From Roseovarius atlanticus (GTDB lineage Bacteria > Pseudomonadota > Alphaproteobacteria > Rhodobacterales > Rhodobacteraceae), in NCBI RefSeq assembly GCF_001441615.1, contig NZ_LAXJ01000017.1:1-60581 (forward strand): a stretch of 60,581 nucleotides of DNA, in the 5' to 3' direction. Under the pieces are notes generated by a model. It was given only the letters and a program-made list of their open reading frames with translations. It did not search any database and was not told the origin of the DNA. A program made the translations under genes and the position numbers. Positions 1 to 8,145 of this stretch are shown piece after piece. Within the stretch, counting starts at the first letter, position 1. Each line of letters opens with the position of its first letter.

Positions 1-31
1 CCAGGATCTTGATGCCGTCCAATGCTTTCAT
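1..31 (-). CDS. CoA-transferase, CaiB/BaiF type (first 10 codons only)
   Basis: Only the first ten codons are inside the window, reading MKALDGIKIL. This resembles the N-terminus of class III (CaiB/BaiF) CoA-transferases such as formyl-CoA:oxalate CoA-transferase. The ATG lies 4 bp beyond the stop of the GntR-type regulator on the same strand, so the two are probably co-transcribed. A formate dehydrogenase operon sits immediately upstream, which fits an oxalate-to-formate route. The call rests on ten residues and context only. Confidence 0.4.
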   Translation of the reverse strand, partial: MKALDGIKIL

Positions 32-35
32 CAGG

Positions 36-731
36 TCATTCCCCCTTGTTTTTCGTGATCCCTGCGCGGGTCCAGACCTCGCGCACGTGGTCGTGCAGGC
101 GCATCGTGTGATCGCGCACGCGCGTCCCGGCAAGATCCGGATCGCGCGACTCCAGCGCCTCGATGATTTCCATGTGATCCGCCACCGATTGCGGAACGCG
201 ATCCACCTCGGCCATGGACCGGCGGCGGACGGCGTGCATGTGCACGAACAGGTTCTCGGCCATGCTGGAAAGCAACTCGCAACCCGAAATTTCCAGGATC
301 TTCTGGTGAAAGCGGATGTTGTCGTCGGAATATTCCGCGATATCCGCGCCCGTCTTGGAGACCGAGTATTTCGCCGCAATCGTGCGCAGGCTCGAGATCT
401 CGCGGTCCGTGGCACGCTCGCAGGCCAGCCGGGCAGCCATGCTTTCCAGCGCGGCCCAGGCGATGATCATCTCCAGGATATCCGAAAGCGTCTTGCGCTG
501 CACGAAGATGCCGCGACGGGGGCGGACCTCCAAAAGGCCTTCTTGTTCCAGCCGCACCAGAACCTCGCGCAGGGGCGTGCGAGAGACGCCCAGCTGGTCC
601 GCAAGGCTGCGTTCGTCCAGCCGCAAATCCACGCTGTCGGAATAAATGTCCATCTCGAGGATCGCTTCGCGCATCCGGTTATAGATGTGGTCCTTGAGCG
701 TGACCGACGTGTCGATCGGATTGAGTTTCAT
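36..731 (-). CDS. GntR-family transcriptional regulator, FCD/FadR subfamily
   Basis: The 231-residue protein has an N-terminal winged helix (about residues 15-80, with LADQLGVSRTPLREVLVRLE typical of GntR) and a C-terminal all-helical FCD ligand domain containing the metal/ligand-binding histidines (RFHQKILEIS, DHMEIIEALE, DHTMRLHDHV). The ATG at 731 was chosen because the domain begins just after it; the upstream extension contains no domain. A perfect palindrome TGGTATACCA lies 38 bp upstream and is a likely autoregulatory operator. It precedes a CoA-transferase start on the same strand, so it probably controls acyl-CoA or oxalate catabolism. The ligand cannot be deduced. Confidence 0.88.
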   Translation of the reverse strand: MKLNPIDTSVTLKDHIYNRMREAILEMDIYSDSVDLRLDERSLADQLGVSRTPLREVLVRLEQEGLLEVRPRRGIFVQRKTLSDILEMIIAWAALESMAARLACERATDREISSLRTIAAKYSVSKTGADIAEYSDDNIRFHQKILEISGCELLSSMAENLFVHMHAVRRRSMAEVDRVPQSVADHMEIIEALESRDPDLAGTRVRDHTMRLHDHVREVWTRAGITKNKGE

Positions 732-768
732 GACGGCGCACCGGGTTTGAGTCGCTAAATCCGTAGTC

Positions 769-778
769 TGGTATACCA
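769..778. promoter_or_regulatory. Probable GntR/FCD operator palindrome
   Basis: The perfect 10-bp inverted repeat TGGTATACCA lies 38 bp upstream of the gntR start codon, where a promoter would be expected. The FCD subfamily (for example UxuR, ExuR, FadR relatives) typically binds TGGT-spacer-ACCA palindromes. The match is direct; binding by this particular protein is inferred from position. Confidence 0.6.
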
Positions 779-871
779 CGAACCAACGCAAATCAACGGC
801 AAACTTTCGCGGATGCAGCAAGAATACCGCCCTGTCGCGGTGCGGACCGCCTTTTCCTAAGGTCAAAACGA

Positions 872-896
872 AAGGGCCGGGAAAACCCCGGCCCTT
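872..896 (-). terminator. Rho-independent terminator after the formate dehydrogenase operon
   Basis: A GC-rich 10-bp stem (AAGGGCCGGG with its complement) closes on a 4-nt AAAA loop and, read on the minus strand, is followed by a T-rich tract. It lies 25 bp beyond the stop codon of the formate dehydrogenase alpha gene and separates that operon from gntR. Confidence 0.8.
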
Positions 897-920
897 CGAA
901 AATCATGATCGCAGCGCGGA

Positions 921-3683
921 CTACTCCGCCGCCACCGCCGCTTCGGCCTTTTCCACCCGCACGGCCGAGTACTTGAACTCGGGGATCTTGCCATAGGGGT
1001 CGATGGCCGGGTTGGTGAGGATGTTCGCCGCCGCCTCGACATAGGCAAACGGCATGAAGACCATGTCCGGCGCAATCGCGCGGTCGGCCCGCGCCATCAC
1101 ATCGATCGAGCCGCGCTTGGTGGTGATCCGCACCATGCCGCCCGGCTCCACGCCCAGCTTGCGCAGGGTCGAGGGGTGCAGCGAGCAGTTCGCCTCGGGC
1201 TCGACCGCGTCCAGCACGCTGGCCCGGCGGGTCATCGACCCGGTGTGCCAATGCTCCAGCTGCCGTCCGGTGGTCAGAACCATCGGATAATCCGCATCCG
1301 GCAGGTCGTCGGGCGGGATCACGCTGGCCGGGGTGAACCGGGCACGGCCCTCGGGGCGGGGGAAGGCATCGCCGAAGACCACGGCCTGGCCGGGGTCCTC
1401 GGGGCTGAGCGACGGATAAGTCACCGCCTCGCGCTCCAGTCGTTCCCAGGTGATGTTGTCGAGGCTGCGCATGTTGATCGCCATCTCGTTGAACACTTCG
1501 CTGGGATGCGTGTAGGTCCAGTTCAGACCGCAGCGCTTGGCCAGTTCGACCTCGATCCACCAATCCTCTTTCGCCTCGCCCGGCGGCGGCACGGCCTGGC
1601 GCAGCATCTGCACCGTCCGGTTGGTGTTCGACACCGTGCCGGATTTTTCATAGAGGGCCGAGGCTGGCAGGATCACATCGGCATAGTTCGCCGTCTCGGT
1701 GATGAAGATGTCCTGCACCACGAGGTGATCCAGCATCGCCAGCGCGTCGCGGGCGTGCTCCACATCCGGGTCGCTCATCGCCGGGTTCTCGCCCAGCACG
1801 TACATCGCCTTGATGTGGCCCTCGTGCACCGCGTCCATGATCTCGGTGACGGTCAGACCCTTCTCGCTGCTGAAGTCGCCCGATTCCCAGACTTCGGTGA
1901 ACGCCTTGCGCACGCCATCGTCGGTGACCGACAGGTAGTCGGGCAAAAACATCGGGATCAGGCCCGCGTCGGACGCGCCCTGCACATTGTTCTGGCCGCG
2001 AAGCGGATGCAGGCCCGTGCCGGGACGGCCCACATGGCCGCACATCAGCGCAAGGCTGATCAGGCAGCGAGAGTTGTCCGTGCCGTGGATGTGCTGGCTG
2101 ACGCCCATGCCCCAGAAGATCATGGCGGATTGCGCCGAGGCGAACTCGCGGGCGACCGCGCGCAGCGTCTCGGCGGGGATGCCGCACAGCTCTTCCATCT
2201 TCTCGGGCGGGAACTGCGCCAGATGCGCCTTCTCGGCCTCCCAGTTTTCGGTGAACGCCTCGATATACTGCTGGTCGTAAAGCTCTTCCTCGACGATCAC
2301 GTGCATGATCGCGTTCAGCATGGACACGTCCGCGCCCGGCTTGAACTGCAGCATGTGGGTAGCGAAGCGTTTCATCCCCACGCCGCGCGGATCCATAACG
2401 ATCAGCTTGCCACCGCGCTTGGTGAACTGCTTGAAATAGGTGGCCGCGACGGGGTGGTTCTCGATCGGGTTGGCCCCGATGATGATCGCCACATCGGCAT
2501 TCTCGATCTCGTTGAAGGTCGCGGTCACCGCACCCGATCCGACGTTCTCGATCAGGGCGGCAACGGAGGACGCGTGGCACAGCCGCGTGCAGTGGTCCAC
2601 GTTGTTGTGGCCAAAGCCTTGGCGGATGAACTTCTGGAACAGGTAGGCCTCTTCGTTTGTGCATTTCGCACTGCCGAAGCCGGCCACCTCGCGTCCCCGG
2701 CCTTTCAGACCGTTCGCCGCCACGTCCAGCGCCTCGTCCCACGACGCTTCGCGGAAGAAATCCTGCCAGTTGTCGGGATCGACGTTCAGGCCCTTCGCGG
2801 GTGCGTCCTCGCGCCGGATCAAAGGCTTGGTCAGGCGGTGCGAATGGTGGATATAGTCGTAGCCGAACCGGCCCTTGACGCACAGCCGGCCTTCGTTGGC
2901 GGGGCCATTGATGCCCTCGACATATTTCACCTTGTCGTCCTTGACCTTCAGGCTGATCTGGCAGCCCACACCGCAGAAGGCGCAGACGCTGTCGACCTCG
3001 CGGTCATAGTCGGCGCTGTCTCCGACCTGGGCGTCATCGACCACCGTGGACGGCATCAGCGCGCCCGTGGGGCACGCCTGCACGCATTCGCCACAGGCCA
3101 CACAGGTGCTTTCGCCCATGGGGTCGTCGAAATCGAACACCGGGAAGCTGTCATGCCCGCGACCGGCCATCCCGATCACGTCGTTGACCTGCACTTCACG
3201 GCAGGCGCGGACGCAAAGGTTGCACTGTATGCAGGCATCCAGGTTGACGCTCATCGCGACGTGGCTGTCATCCAGCAGCGGCACACGGTCCTGTTCCAGC
3301 TTGGGAAAACGGCTTTGCGATACGCCGGCCAGCTTGGCCATGTCCCAAAGGTGGCTCGACTTGTCATGCGCCTTTTCCGGCTCGGGCTGGTCGGCGACCA
3401 GCATCTCCATCACCATCTTGCGCGCGGTCTCGGCCCGGTTGGAATTGGTGGTGACGTTCATGCCCTCGCTGGGCTCGCGAATGCACGAGGCGACGAGGTT
3501 TCGCTCGCCCTCGACTTCCACCATGCAGGCGCGGCAGTTGCCATCGGGGCGATACCCCGGCGCGGGTTTGTGGCACAGGTGCGGGATTTTCAACCCCCGG
3601 CCATTGGCCACCTCCCAGATGGTCATGCCCTTCTCGGCTTCGACTTCCTTGCCATCGAGTGTGAACTTGATCGTGTCGGTCAT
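921..3683 (-). CDS. fdsA: NAD-dependent formate dehydrogenase, molybdenum alpha subunit (FdsA type)
   Basis: The 920-residue protein oxidises formate to CO2 at a bis-pyranopterin molybdenum centre. From the N-terminus it has a [2Fe-2S] ferredoxin domain (Cys37, 50, 53, 67), a His/Cys cluster region, two [4Fe-4S] motifs (CIQCNLC at 151-157 and CVACGEC at 194-200), the molybdopterin-oxidoreductase [4Fe-4S] motif starting at CAFCGVGC (234-241), and the catalytic domain. The Mo ligand is an ordinary cysteine followed by His (Cys369-His370 in RLCHASS), so this is not a selenoenzyme. It follows the fused beta/gamma gene by 3 bp. No fdsC or fdsD accessory genes follow; a terminator and gntR come next. 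Confidence 0.95.
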   Translation of the reverse strand: MTDTIKFTLDGKEVEAEKGMTIWEVANGRGLKIPHLCHKPAPGYRPDGNCRACMVEVEGERNLVASCIREPSEGMNVTTNSNRAETARKMVMEMLVADQPEPEKAHDKSSHLWDMAKLAGVSQSRFPKLEQDRVPLLDDSHVAMSVNLDACIQCNLCVRACREVQVNDVIGMAGRGHDSFPVFDFDDPMGESTCVACGECVQACPTGALMPSTVVDDAQVGDSADYDREVDSVCAFCGVGCQISLKVKDDKVKYVEGINGPANEGRLCVKGRFGYDYIHHSHRLTKPLIRREDAPAKGLNVDPDNWQDFFREASWDEALDVAANGLKGRGREVAGFGSAKCTNEEAYLFQKFIRQGFGHNNVDHCTRLCHASSVAALIENVGSGAVTATFNEIENADVAIIIGANPIENHPVAATYFKQFTKRGGKLIVMDPRGVGMKRFATHMLQFKPGADVSMLNAIMHVIVEEELYDQQYIEAFTENWEAEKAHLAQFPPEKMEELCGIPAETLRAVAREFASAQSAMIFWGMGVSQHIHGTDNSRCLISLALMCGHVGRPGTGLHPLRGQNNVQGASDAGLIPMFLPDYLSVTDDGVRKAFTEVWESGDFSSEKGLTVTEIMDAVHEGHIKAMYVLGENPAMSDPDVEHARDALAMLDHLVVQDIFITETANYADVILPASALYEKSGTVSNTNRTVQMLRQAVPPPGEAKEDWWIEVELAKRCGLNWTYTHPSEVFNEMAINMRSLDNITWERLEREAVTYPSLSPEDPGQAVVFGDAFPRPEGRARFTPASVIPPDDLPDADYPMVLTTGRQLEHWHTGSMTRRASVLDAVEPEANCSLHPSTLRKLGVEPGGMVRITTKRGSIDVMARADRAIAPDMVFMPFAYVEAAANILTNPAIDPYGKIPEFKYSAVRVEKAEAAVAAE

Positions 3684-3686
3684 GTC

Positions 3687-5372
3687 TTACACCTCGTCCG
3701 GGAAATGTTTCATGGTCAGGCGAATGGGGTTGGGCGCCGCCTGCCCCAGGCCGCAGATCGAGGCGTCGACCATGGTCTGGCTCAGCTCTTCCAGCAGCGA
3801 CTGGTCCCATTTATCCGCCTGCATCAGCTTGACGGCCTTTTCACAGCCGACGCGGCAGGGCGTGCATTGGCCACAGCTTTCGTCCTCGAAGAACTTCAGC
3901 ATGTTGATTGCGGCTTCCTTGGCGCTGTCCTTGTCGGACAGAACCACCACGGCGGCGGACCCGATGAAGCTGCCATGCGGCTGCAACGTATCGAAATCGA
4001 GCGGTACATCATCCATGTGCGCAGGCAGAAGGCCCGAGGACGGACCGCCCGGCTGATAGGCTTTCAGCGTGTGACCATCGAGCATCCCGCCCGCGGCCTC
4101 GATGATGTCCAGGATGGTGGAACCTGCCGGCAGCAGGTGCACGCCCGGGTTCTTGACCCGGCCCGAGACCGAGTAGGAGCGCAGACCCTTGCGGTCGTTC
4201 TTTTCCACGCCCGACAGGATCTCGCCGCCTTCGCGCAGAACGCGGGTCACCCAGTAGAGCGTCTCGACATTGTTCACCAGCGTCGGCTTGTTGTAGACAC
4301 CGACCTGCGCCACGAAGGGCGGGCGGTGCCGCGGCAACCCGCGCTTGCCCTCGATCGATTCGATCATCGCGCTTTCTTCGCCGCAGATATAGGCCCCCGC
4401 GCCGCGGCGCAGTTCGATATACCCTTCCTCGACGATGCCCGCGTCCTCCAGCGCCTTGATCTCCTTGGCCAGGATCTTCAGCACAGCGGGGTATTCATCG
4501 CGCATGTAGATGAAACAGGTCTTGGCCTCGACAGCCCAAGCGGCGATCAGCATCCCCTCGAGGAACAGATGCGGCGTGCGCTCCAGGTAATAGCGGTCCT
4601 TGAACGTGCCCGGCTCGCCTTCGTCACCGTTGACGGCCAGATAGCGCGGCCCTGCCTCGGCCCGCACGAACCCCCATTTCTTGCCCGAAGGGAAACCGGC
4701 ACCGCCCAGCCCGCGCAGGCCCGAATCCAGCAAGGTCTGCTGAATGGTCTCGAACTCGCCACTCTTGCGGATCTCCGCCAGTTTCTCGTAGCCACCCTCG
4801 GCCTTGTAGGCGGCGAAATCTTCATAGTCGGGCACATGCGTGTGGGTGTCGCCCGCGGCAATCGCCGCCTCGACCTTCTCCACCGTCGCGTTGTCGATGT
4901 GGTTGTGGCCCAGTTCCAGCACCGGCGCCGTGTCGCACCGCCCCATGCAGGGCGCGCGCAGCACGCGGACCTCACTGGGGTCCATGCCATCTTCCAGCGC
5001 CGCCTTCAGCTGTTGCGCCCCGGCCAACTCGCACGACAGCGAGTCGCATACCCGGATGGTCAGGGCCGGCGGCGGCACCTCACCTTCCTTGACCACGTCG
5101 AAATGCGCATAAAACGTTGCAACTTCATAGACTTCGGCCTGCGCGATGCGCATTTCCTCGGCCAGCGCGCGCAGGTGTGCCGCGCTGAGGTGGCCGAACT
5201 TGTCCTGGATCAGGTGCAGGTATTCGATCAGCAGGTCGCGCCGCCGGGGCGCATCGCCCAGAAGGTCGCGAACCTCTTCCCAGGCCTGATCCTCAAGCTG
5301 CCGGCCCTTGGGCGTGTGCCGCCCCTTGCCTTTGCCCGATTTCCAGACGCCGCTGCGATCATCAAGTGCCAT
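3687..5372 (-). CDS. fdsB: NAD-dependent formate dehydrogenase, fused gamma-beta (NuoE-NuoF-like) subunit
   Basis: The 561-residue protein joins two modules that are separate in many fds operons. Residues about 30-160 are NuoE/FdsG-like with a thioredoxin-fold [2Fe-2S] site (CDSLSC and CMGRCDTAP). Residues about 190-560 are NuoF/FdsB-like with the NADH/FMN motifs GLRGLGGAGFPSG and GDEGEPGTFKDR, the GAGAYICGEES stretch, and a C-terminal [4Fe-4S] site (CGQCTPCRVGC). It passes electrons from FdsA to NAD+. It is the first gene of the operon, 85 bp after the LysR gene on the same strand. The length equals the sum of the two modules, so it is a fusion and not a sequencing artefact. Confidence 0.95.
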   Translation of the reverse strand: MALDDRSGVWKSGKGKGRHTPKGRQLEDQAWEEVRDLLGDAPRRRDLLIEYLHLIQDKFGHLSAAHLRALAEEMRIAQAEVYEVATFYAHFDVVKEGEVPPPALTIRVCDSLSCELAGAQQLKAALEDGMDPSEVRVLRAPCMGRCDTAPVLELGHNHIDNATVEKVEAAIAAGDTHTHVPDYEDFAAYKAEGGYEKLAEIRKSGEFETIQQTLLDSGLRGLGGAGFPSGKKWGFVRAEAGPRYLAVNGDEGEPGTFKDRYYLERTPHLFLEGMLIAAWAVEAKTCFIYMRDEYPAVLKILAKEIKALEDAGIVEEGYIELRRGAGAYICGEESAMIESIEGKRGLPRHRPPFVAQVGVYNKPTLVNNVETLYWVTRVLREGGEILSGVEKNDRKGLRSYSVSGRVKNPGVHLLPAGSTILDIIEAAGGMLDGHTLKAYQPGGPSSGLLPAHMDDVPLDFDTLQPHGSFIGSAAVVVLSDKDSAKEAAINMLKFFEDESCGQCTPCRVGCEKAVKLMQADKWDQSLLEELSQTMVDASICGLGQAAPNPIRLTMKHFPDEV

Positions 5373-5457
5373 GTGGACCCTCCCGTTGCTGAGGGCACAC
5401 TAAAGCATACCGTTTTCAATCAAAAATCGTATGATTCAAAGCCACGATAAGCGGGGC
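5373..5457 (-). promoter_or_regulatory. Probable promoter/LysR-binding region of the formate dehydrogenase operon
   Basis: This 85-bp AT-rich gap separates the LysR gene from the formate dehydrogenase operon. It contains an inverted repeat CATAC (5406-5410) and GTATG (5429-5433), 18 bp apart, plus a second imperfect dyad TTTTCAATCAAAAA. LysR regulators usually bind such dyads next to the genes they control. No clear -35/-10 pair was identified, so only the region is called. Confidence 0.4.
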
Positions 5458-6348
5458 TTATCGCAGAACCTCTTTCAAGGCCTGCACCGTGCGCAAGGCC
5501 GGCCCCCTGTCCGCTGTCACAAGGCTGAGCGACTTGTGCACTTCGGGATCGACCAGCGGCAGGATGCGCACCGACCGGGGCGCGCCGGTGTTTTCGACCA
5601 AAACCTTGGGCACCACCGTTGCCGCCGCGCCCTGAATGGCCATCACCACGCCCGCAGTCAGGCCCGACAATTCCGCCACGACGCGCGGGCGCGTGCCCAC
5701 GTCCTGGAACACCGTGTCGATGATATGCCGGTTCTGCATCCCCGGCTCCAGCAGGCAAAGCGGCAGCGCGCCGGCCTCTTTCCAGGTGATCTGGGTCTTG
5801 CCGTCCTCGACCATGTCCGAGGGAACCAGCAGCACGTATTCCTCGTCGTCGATCGGCGTCACGCTCAGGAAACTGTGAATGGCACTCTCGGAATTCGCAC
5901 TGTCGGTATAGGTGATCCCGGCATCGTAGGTACCTGCCTCCAGTCCGTGCAGAATGGCCAGCGAGTTCATCGTCTTGACGCGCACGGTGATCCCCGGATT
6001 GGCCTCGCGCAGTTGGATCACCGTCTTGGCCGCCAGGGCGGCGGCCGTCGGGATTACCGCCAATGACAACACGCCGGTCACGTCCCCCGGCTCGGCGCTG
6101 AACTCGGTCTCCAGCCGCTTCACATCCTCCAGGATCTGAAGCGCGTGGCGCACGATGCTCTCCCCATCCGGCGTCAGCCCCTGAAATCGGTTGCCCCGAT
6201 GAACGATCTTTGTCTCCAGATGCTCTTCCAGCTTGGCGATCCGCATCGAGAATGCAGGCTGCGACACGCCGCATTCCTCGGCAGCGCGGGCAAAGTGCTT
6301 TTGCCGCGCCAGCGCAGTCAGGAATTGCAGGTCTTTGAGGTCCAGCAC
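5458..6348 (-). CDS. LysR-family transcriptional regulator of the formate dehydrogenase operon
   Basis: The protein of about 296 residues has an N-terminal winged helix (DLKDLQFLTALARQKHFARAA and VSQPAFSMRIAKLEEHL, residues about 1-60) and a periplasmic-binding-protein-like effector domain. The start is ambiguous: a TTG at 6372 opens a longer frame, but a GTG at 6348 is preceded by GGAG at good spacing and begins right at the LysR fold, so GTG is preferred. It lies upstream of, and in the same direction as, the formate dehydrogenase genes, as fdsR does in several Proteobacteria. Formate or oxalate responsiveness is inference. Confidence 0.88.
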   Translation of the reverse strand: MLDLKDLQFLTALARQKHFARAAEECGVSQPAFSMRIAKLEEHLETKIVHRGNRFQGLTPDGESIVRHALQILEDVKRLETEFSAEPGDVTGVLSLAVIPTAAALAAKTVIQLREANPGITVRVKTMNSLAILHGLEAGTYDAGITYTDSANSESAIHSFLSVTPIDDEEYVLLVPSDMVEDGKTQITWKEAGALPLCLLEPGMQNRHIIDTVFQDVGTRPRVVAELSGLTAGVVMAIQGAAATVVPKVLVENTGAPRSVRILPLVDPEVHKSLSLVTADRGPALRTVQALKEVLR

Positions 6349-6433
6349 GTCTGCTCCATCATCGGTCGCCAATCGTGCCGGACTAAATCAAGCCCCGCGC
6401 CGGATGTCTATTTGAAACCGGCAATCTGCCCGA

Positions 6434-6967
6434 TCACACCGGACTGTCCACACGGCCGAAAATCTGCGCCGCGTGCTTTTCAAGATAGATGCGCAGCCAA
6501 GGCGTGTAGATTTCCGGCATGGTACGCGCATAGTCCCGCAGGTCATCAAGATCGACCCAGGCCGTGTCCATCACCTCGGTAGGGTTTGGCCGCAGGGAAA
6601 AGCGTTCCGCAACATTGGCCACGAAAACATCGACCACTTCGTGCTCCACCAGCCCGCCGCCCACATCGGCGCGGTATTCCAGCTGGTCACGGTAGTCCAG
6701 CGCCAGGCCTTCGATGCCCAACTCTTCGGTCAGCCGACGATGCGCACAGGTCTCCGGGTCCTCGCCCCAATGCGGATGGGTGCAGCAGGTGTTCGCCCAC
6801 AGGCCCGGCGTATGGTACTTGCCCAGCGCCCGGCGCTGGATCAGCACCGCGTTGCCGCACAGCACGAAAACCGACACCGCCTTGTGCCGCAGGCCGCGCT
6901 CGTGCGCCTCCAGCTTCTCGACGGCCACAAGGTCGCCGCCGACCCATGTGGGGATCATGACGCTCAT
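6434..6967 (-). CDS. idi: Isopentenyl-diphosphate delta-isomerase, type I
   Basis: This 177-residue Nudix-fold enzyme interconverts IPP and DMAPP, the starting units for carotenoids and the bacteriochlorophyll phytyl tail. It shows the catalytic cysteine in NTCCTHPHWGE, the metal-binding His/Glu positions around HKAVSVFVL and LTEELGIE, and the usual length. Its ATG overlaps the bchP stop codon (ATGA), so it is translationally coupled as the last gene of the bchG-pucC-bchP-idi operon. It marks the left edge of the photosynthesis cluster. Confidence 0.96.
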   Translation of the reverse strand: MSVMIPTWVGGDLVAVEKLEAHERGLRHKAVSVFVLCGNAVLIQRRALGKYHTPGLWANTCCTHPHWGEDPETCAHRRLTEELGIEGLALDYRDQLEYRADVGGGLVEHEVVDVFVANVAERFSLRPNPTEVMDTAWVDLDDLRDYARTMPEIYTPWLRIYLEKHAAQIFGRVDSPV

Positions 6968-8142
6968 GTATAGGCCGCCGGCACCAGCCGCGTCAGATGC
7001 GCCAGGTTCTTCAGGCCGATCTTCAGGTGGGCCATGGGCCGGGCCTTGACCAGTTTCTTGTTCATGTACGCCTCGAAGGTCAGACGCTGCACGTCGATGT
7101 CATGGCACAGCGACACGAACCGTTCGCGCCGCTCGTCCGACTTGTAATAGGCATTCTGCATCGACGCCAGCACCCGGAACACGGTCTTGTGCTCTTTCAT
7201 GAAGAGCTGCCGCGCCAGTCTCAGGTCCTTGACCCGCCCCGAGGCCAGGGTCGCCGCGGCTGCCGTGGCCGCAACGCGCCCCCCGGCCATGGCATAGTAG
7301 ATCCCCTCGCCCGAGCTTGGCGCGACCACACCCGCCGCATCCCCGGCCAGGACGACATCCTTGCCATTGTCCCAGCGGTCCAGCGGTTTCAGCGGAATGG
7401 GCGCGCCTTCCTTACGGATCGTCTCGCACTCCGCCAGCCCGCTGGCGAGACGCAGATCGGCGGTGGCCTGTTTCACGTCCACCTCCTTGACCAGCGATCC
7501 CATGCCGACGCTGGCCGACTTGCCGTGCGGAAAGACCCAGCCATAGAAATCGGGGCTGATCCGGCCGTCATAGATGACGTCGCATCGGGTCGGATCGTAT
7601 TCGCCCACCTTTCCGGGGGCCGCGATGATCTCGTGATAGGCGATGACATACGGAATCCGGTCCCCGCCCTCGACCTCGTCGCGCGCCACGTTCGACCGCG
7701 CGCCATCCGCGCCGATCACCAGCTTGCAGGGCAATTCGCGCTCGTTACCGCTGACCTTGTCGCGATAGATGACCTTGACCTGCCCGTGCTCGCGCTCGAT
7801 CCGCCTGTAGGTTCCGGTGGCCCGCACCGCCCCCGCGGCCTCGGCCCGGACGCGCAGGAACTCGTCGAAATCCTCGCGGTCCACCATGCCGACAAACCCA
7901 TTCTCGATCGGGATATCGACCTTGCGCCCGGTAGGCGAGATCATGCGCGCGGTGGTGATCTTGGCCACCAGCAGATCCTCGGGGATGTCGAAATCCGCAA
8001 CCAGGCGCGGCGGAATCGCCCCACCACAGGGCTTGATTCGCCCGGCCCTGTCGAGCAGCGCCACCTTGTGCCCAGACCGCGCCAGATCCTCGGCCGCCGT
8101 GGCCCCGCTCGGGCCGCCTCCAACCACTACAACGTCATACAT
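6964..8142 (-). CDS. bchP: Geranylgeranyl diphosphate/bacteriochlorophyll reductase
   Basis: The 392-residue flavoprotein reduces the geranylgeranyl tail of bacteriochlorophyll to phytyl in three steps. The N-terminus carries the dinucleotide fold (VVVGGGPSGATAAEDLARSG) and the middle carries the conserved second FAD-binding segment (VVLAGDAAGVVAPSSGEGIYYAM). It lies 3 bp downstream of the PucC-like gene and overlaps idi by 4 bp. Position and length match bchP of purple bacterial clusters. Confidence 0.96.
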   Translation of the reverse strand: MYDVVVVGGGPSGATAAEDLARSGHKVALLDRAGRIKPCGGAIPPRLVADFDIPEDLLVAKITTARMISPTGRKVDIPIENGFVGMVDREDFDEFLRVRAEAAGAVRATGTYRRIEREHGQVKVIYRDKVSGNERELPCKLVIGADGARSNVARDEVEGGDRIPYVIAYHEIIAAPGKVGEYDPTRCDVIYDGRISPDFYGWVFPHGKSASVGMGSLVKEVDVKQATADLRLASGLAECETIRKEGAPIPLKPLDRWDNGKDVVLAGDAAGVVAPSSGEGIYYAMAGGRVAATAAAATLASGRVKDLRLARQLFMKEHKTVFRVLASMQNAYYKSDERRERFVSLCHDIDVQRLTFEAYMNKKLVKARPMAHLKIGLKNLAHLTRLVPAAYT

Positions 8143-8145
8143 CGC

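Noticed and set aside
1176..5450. Plus-strand open frame of 1424 codons opposite the formate dehydrogenase genes
   Set aside because: It is antisense to two clear enzymes with all their cofactor motifs. Its composition (His/Arg/Gln-rich, no domains) is typical of a GC-rich shadow frame.
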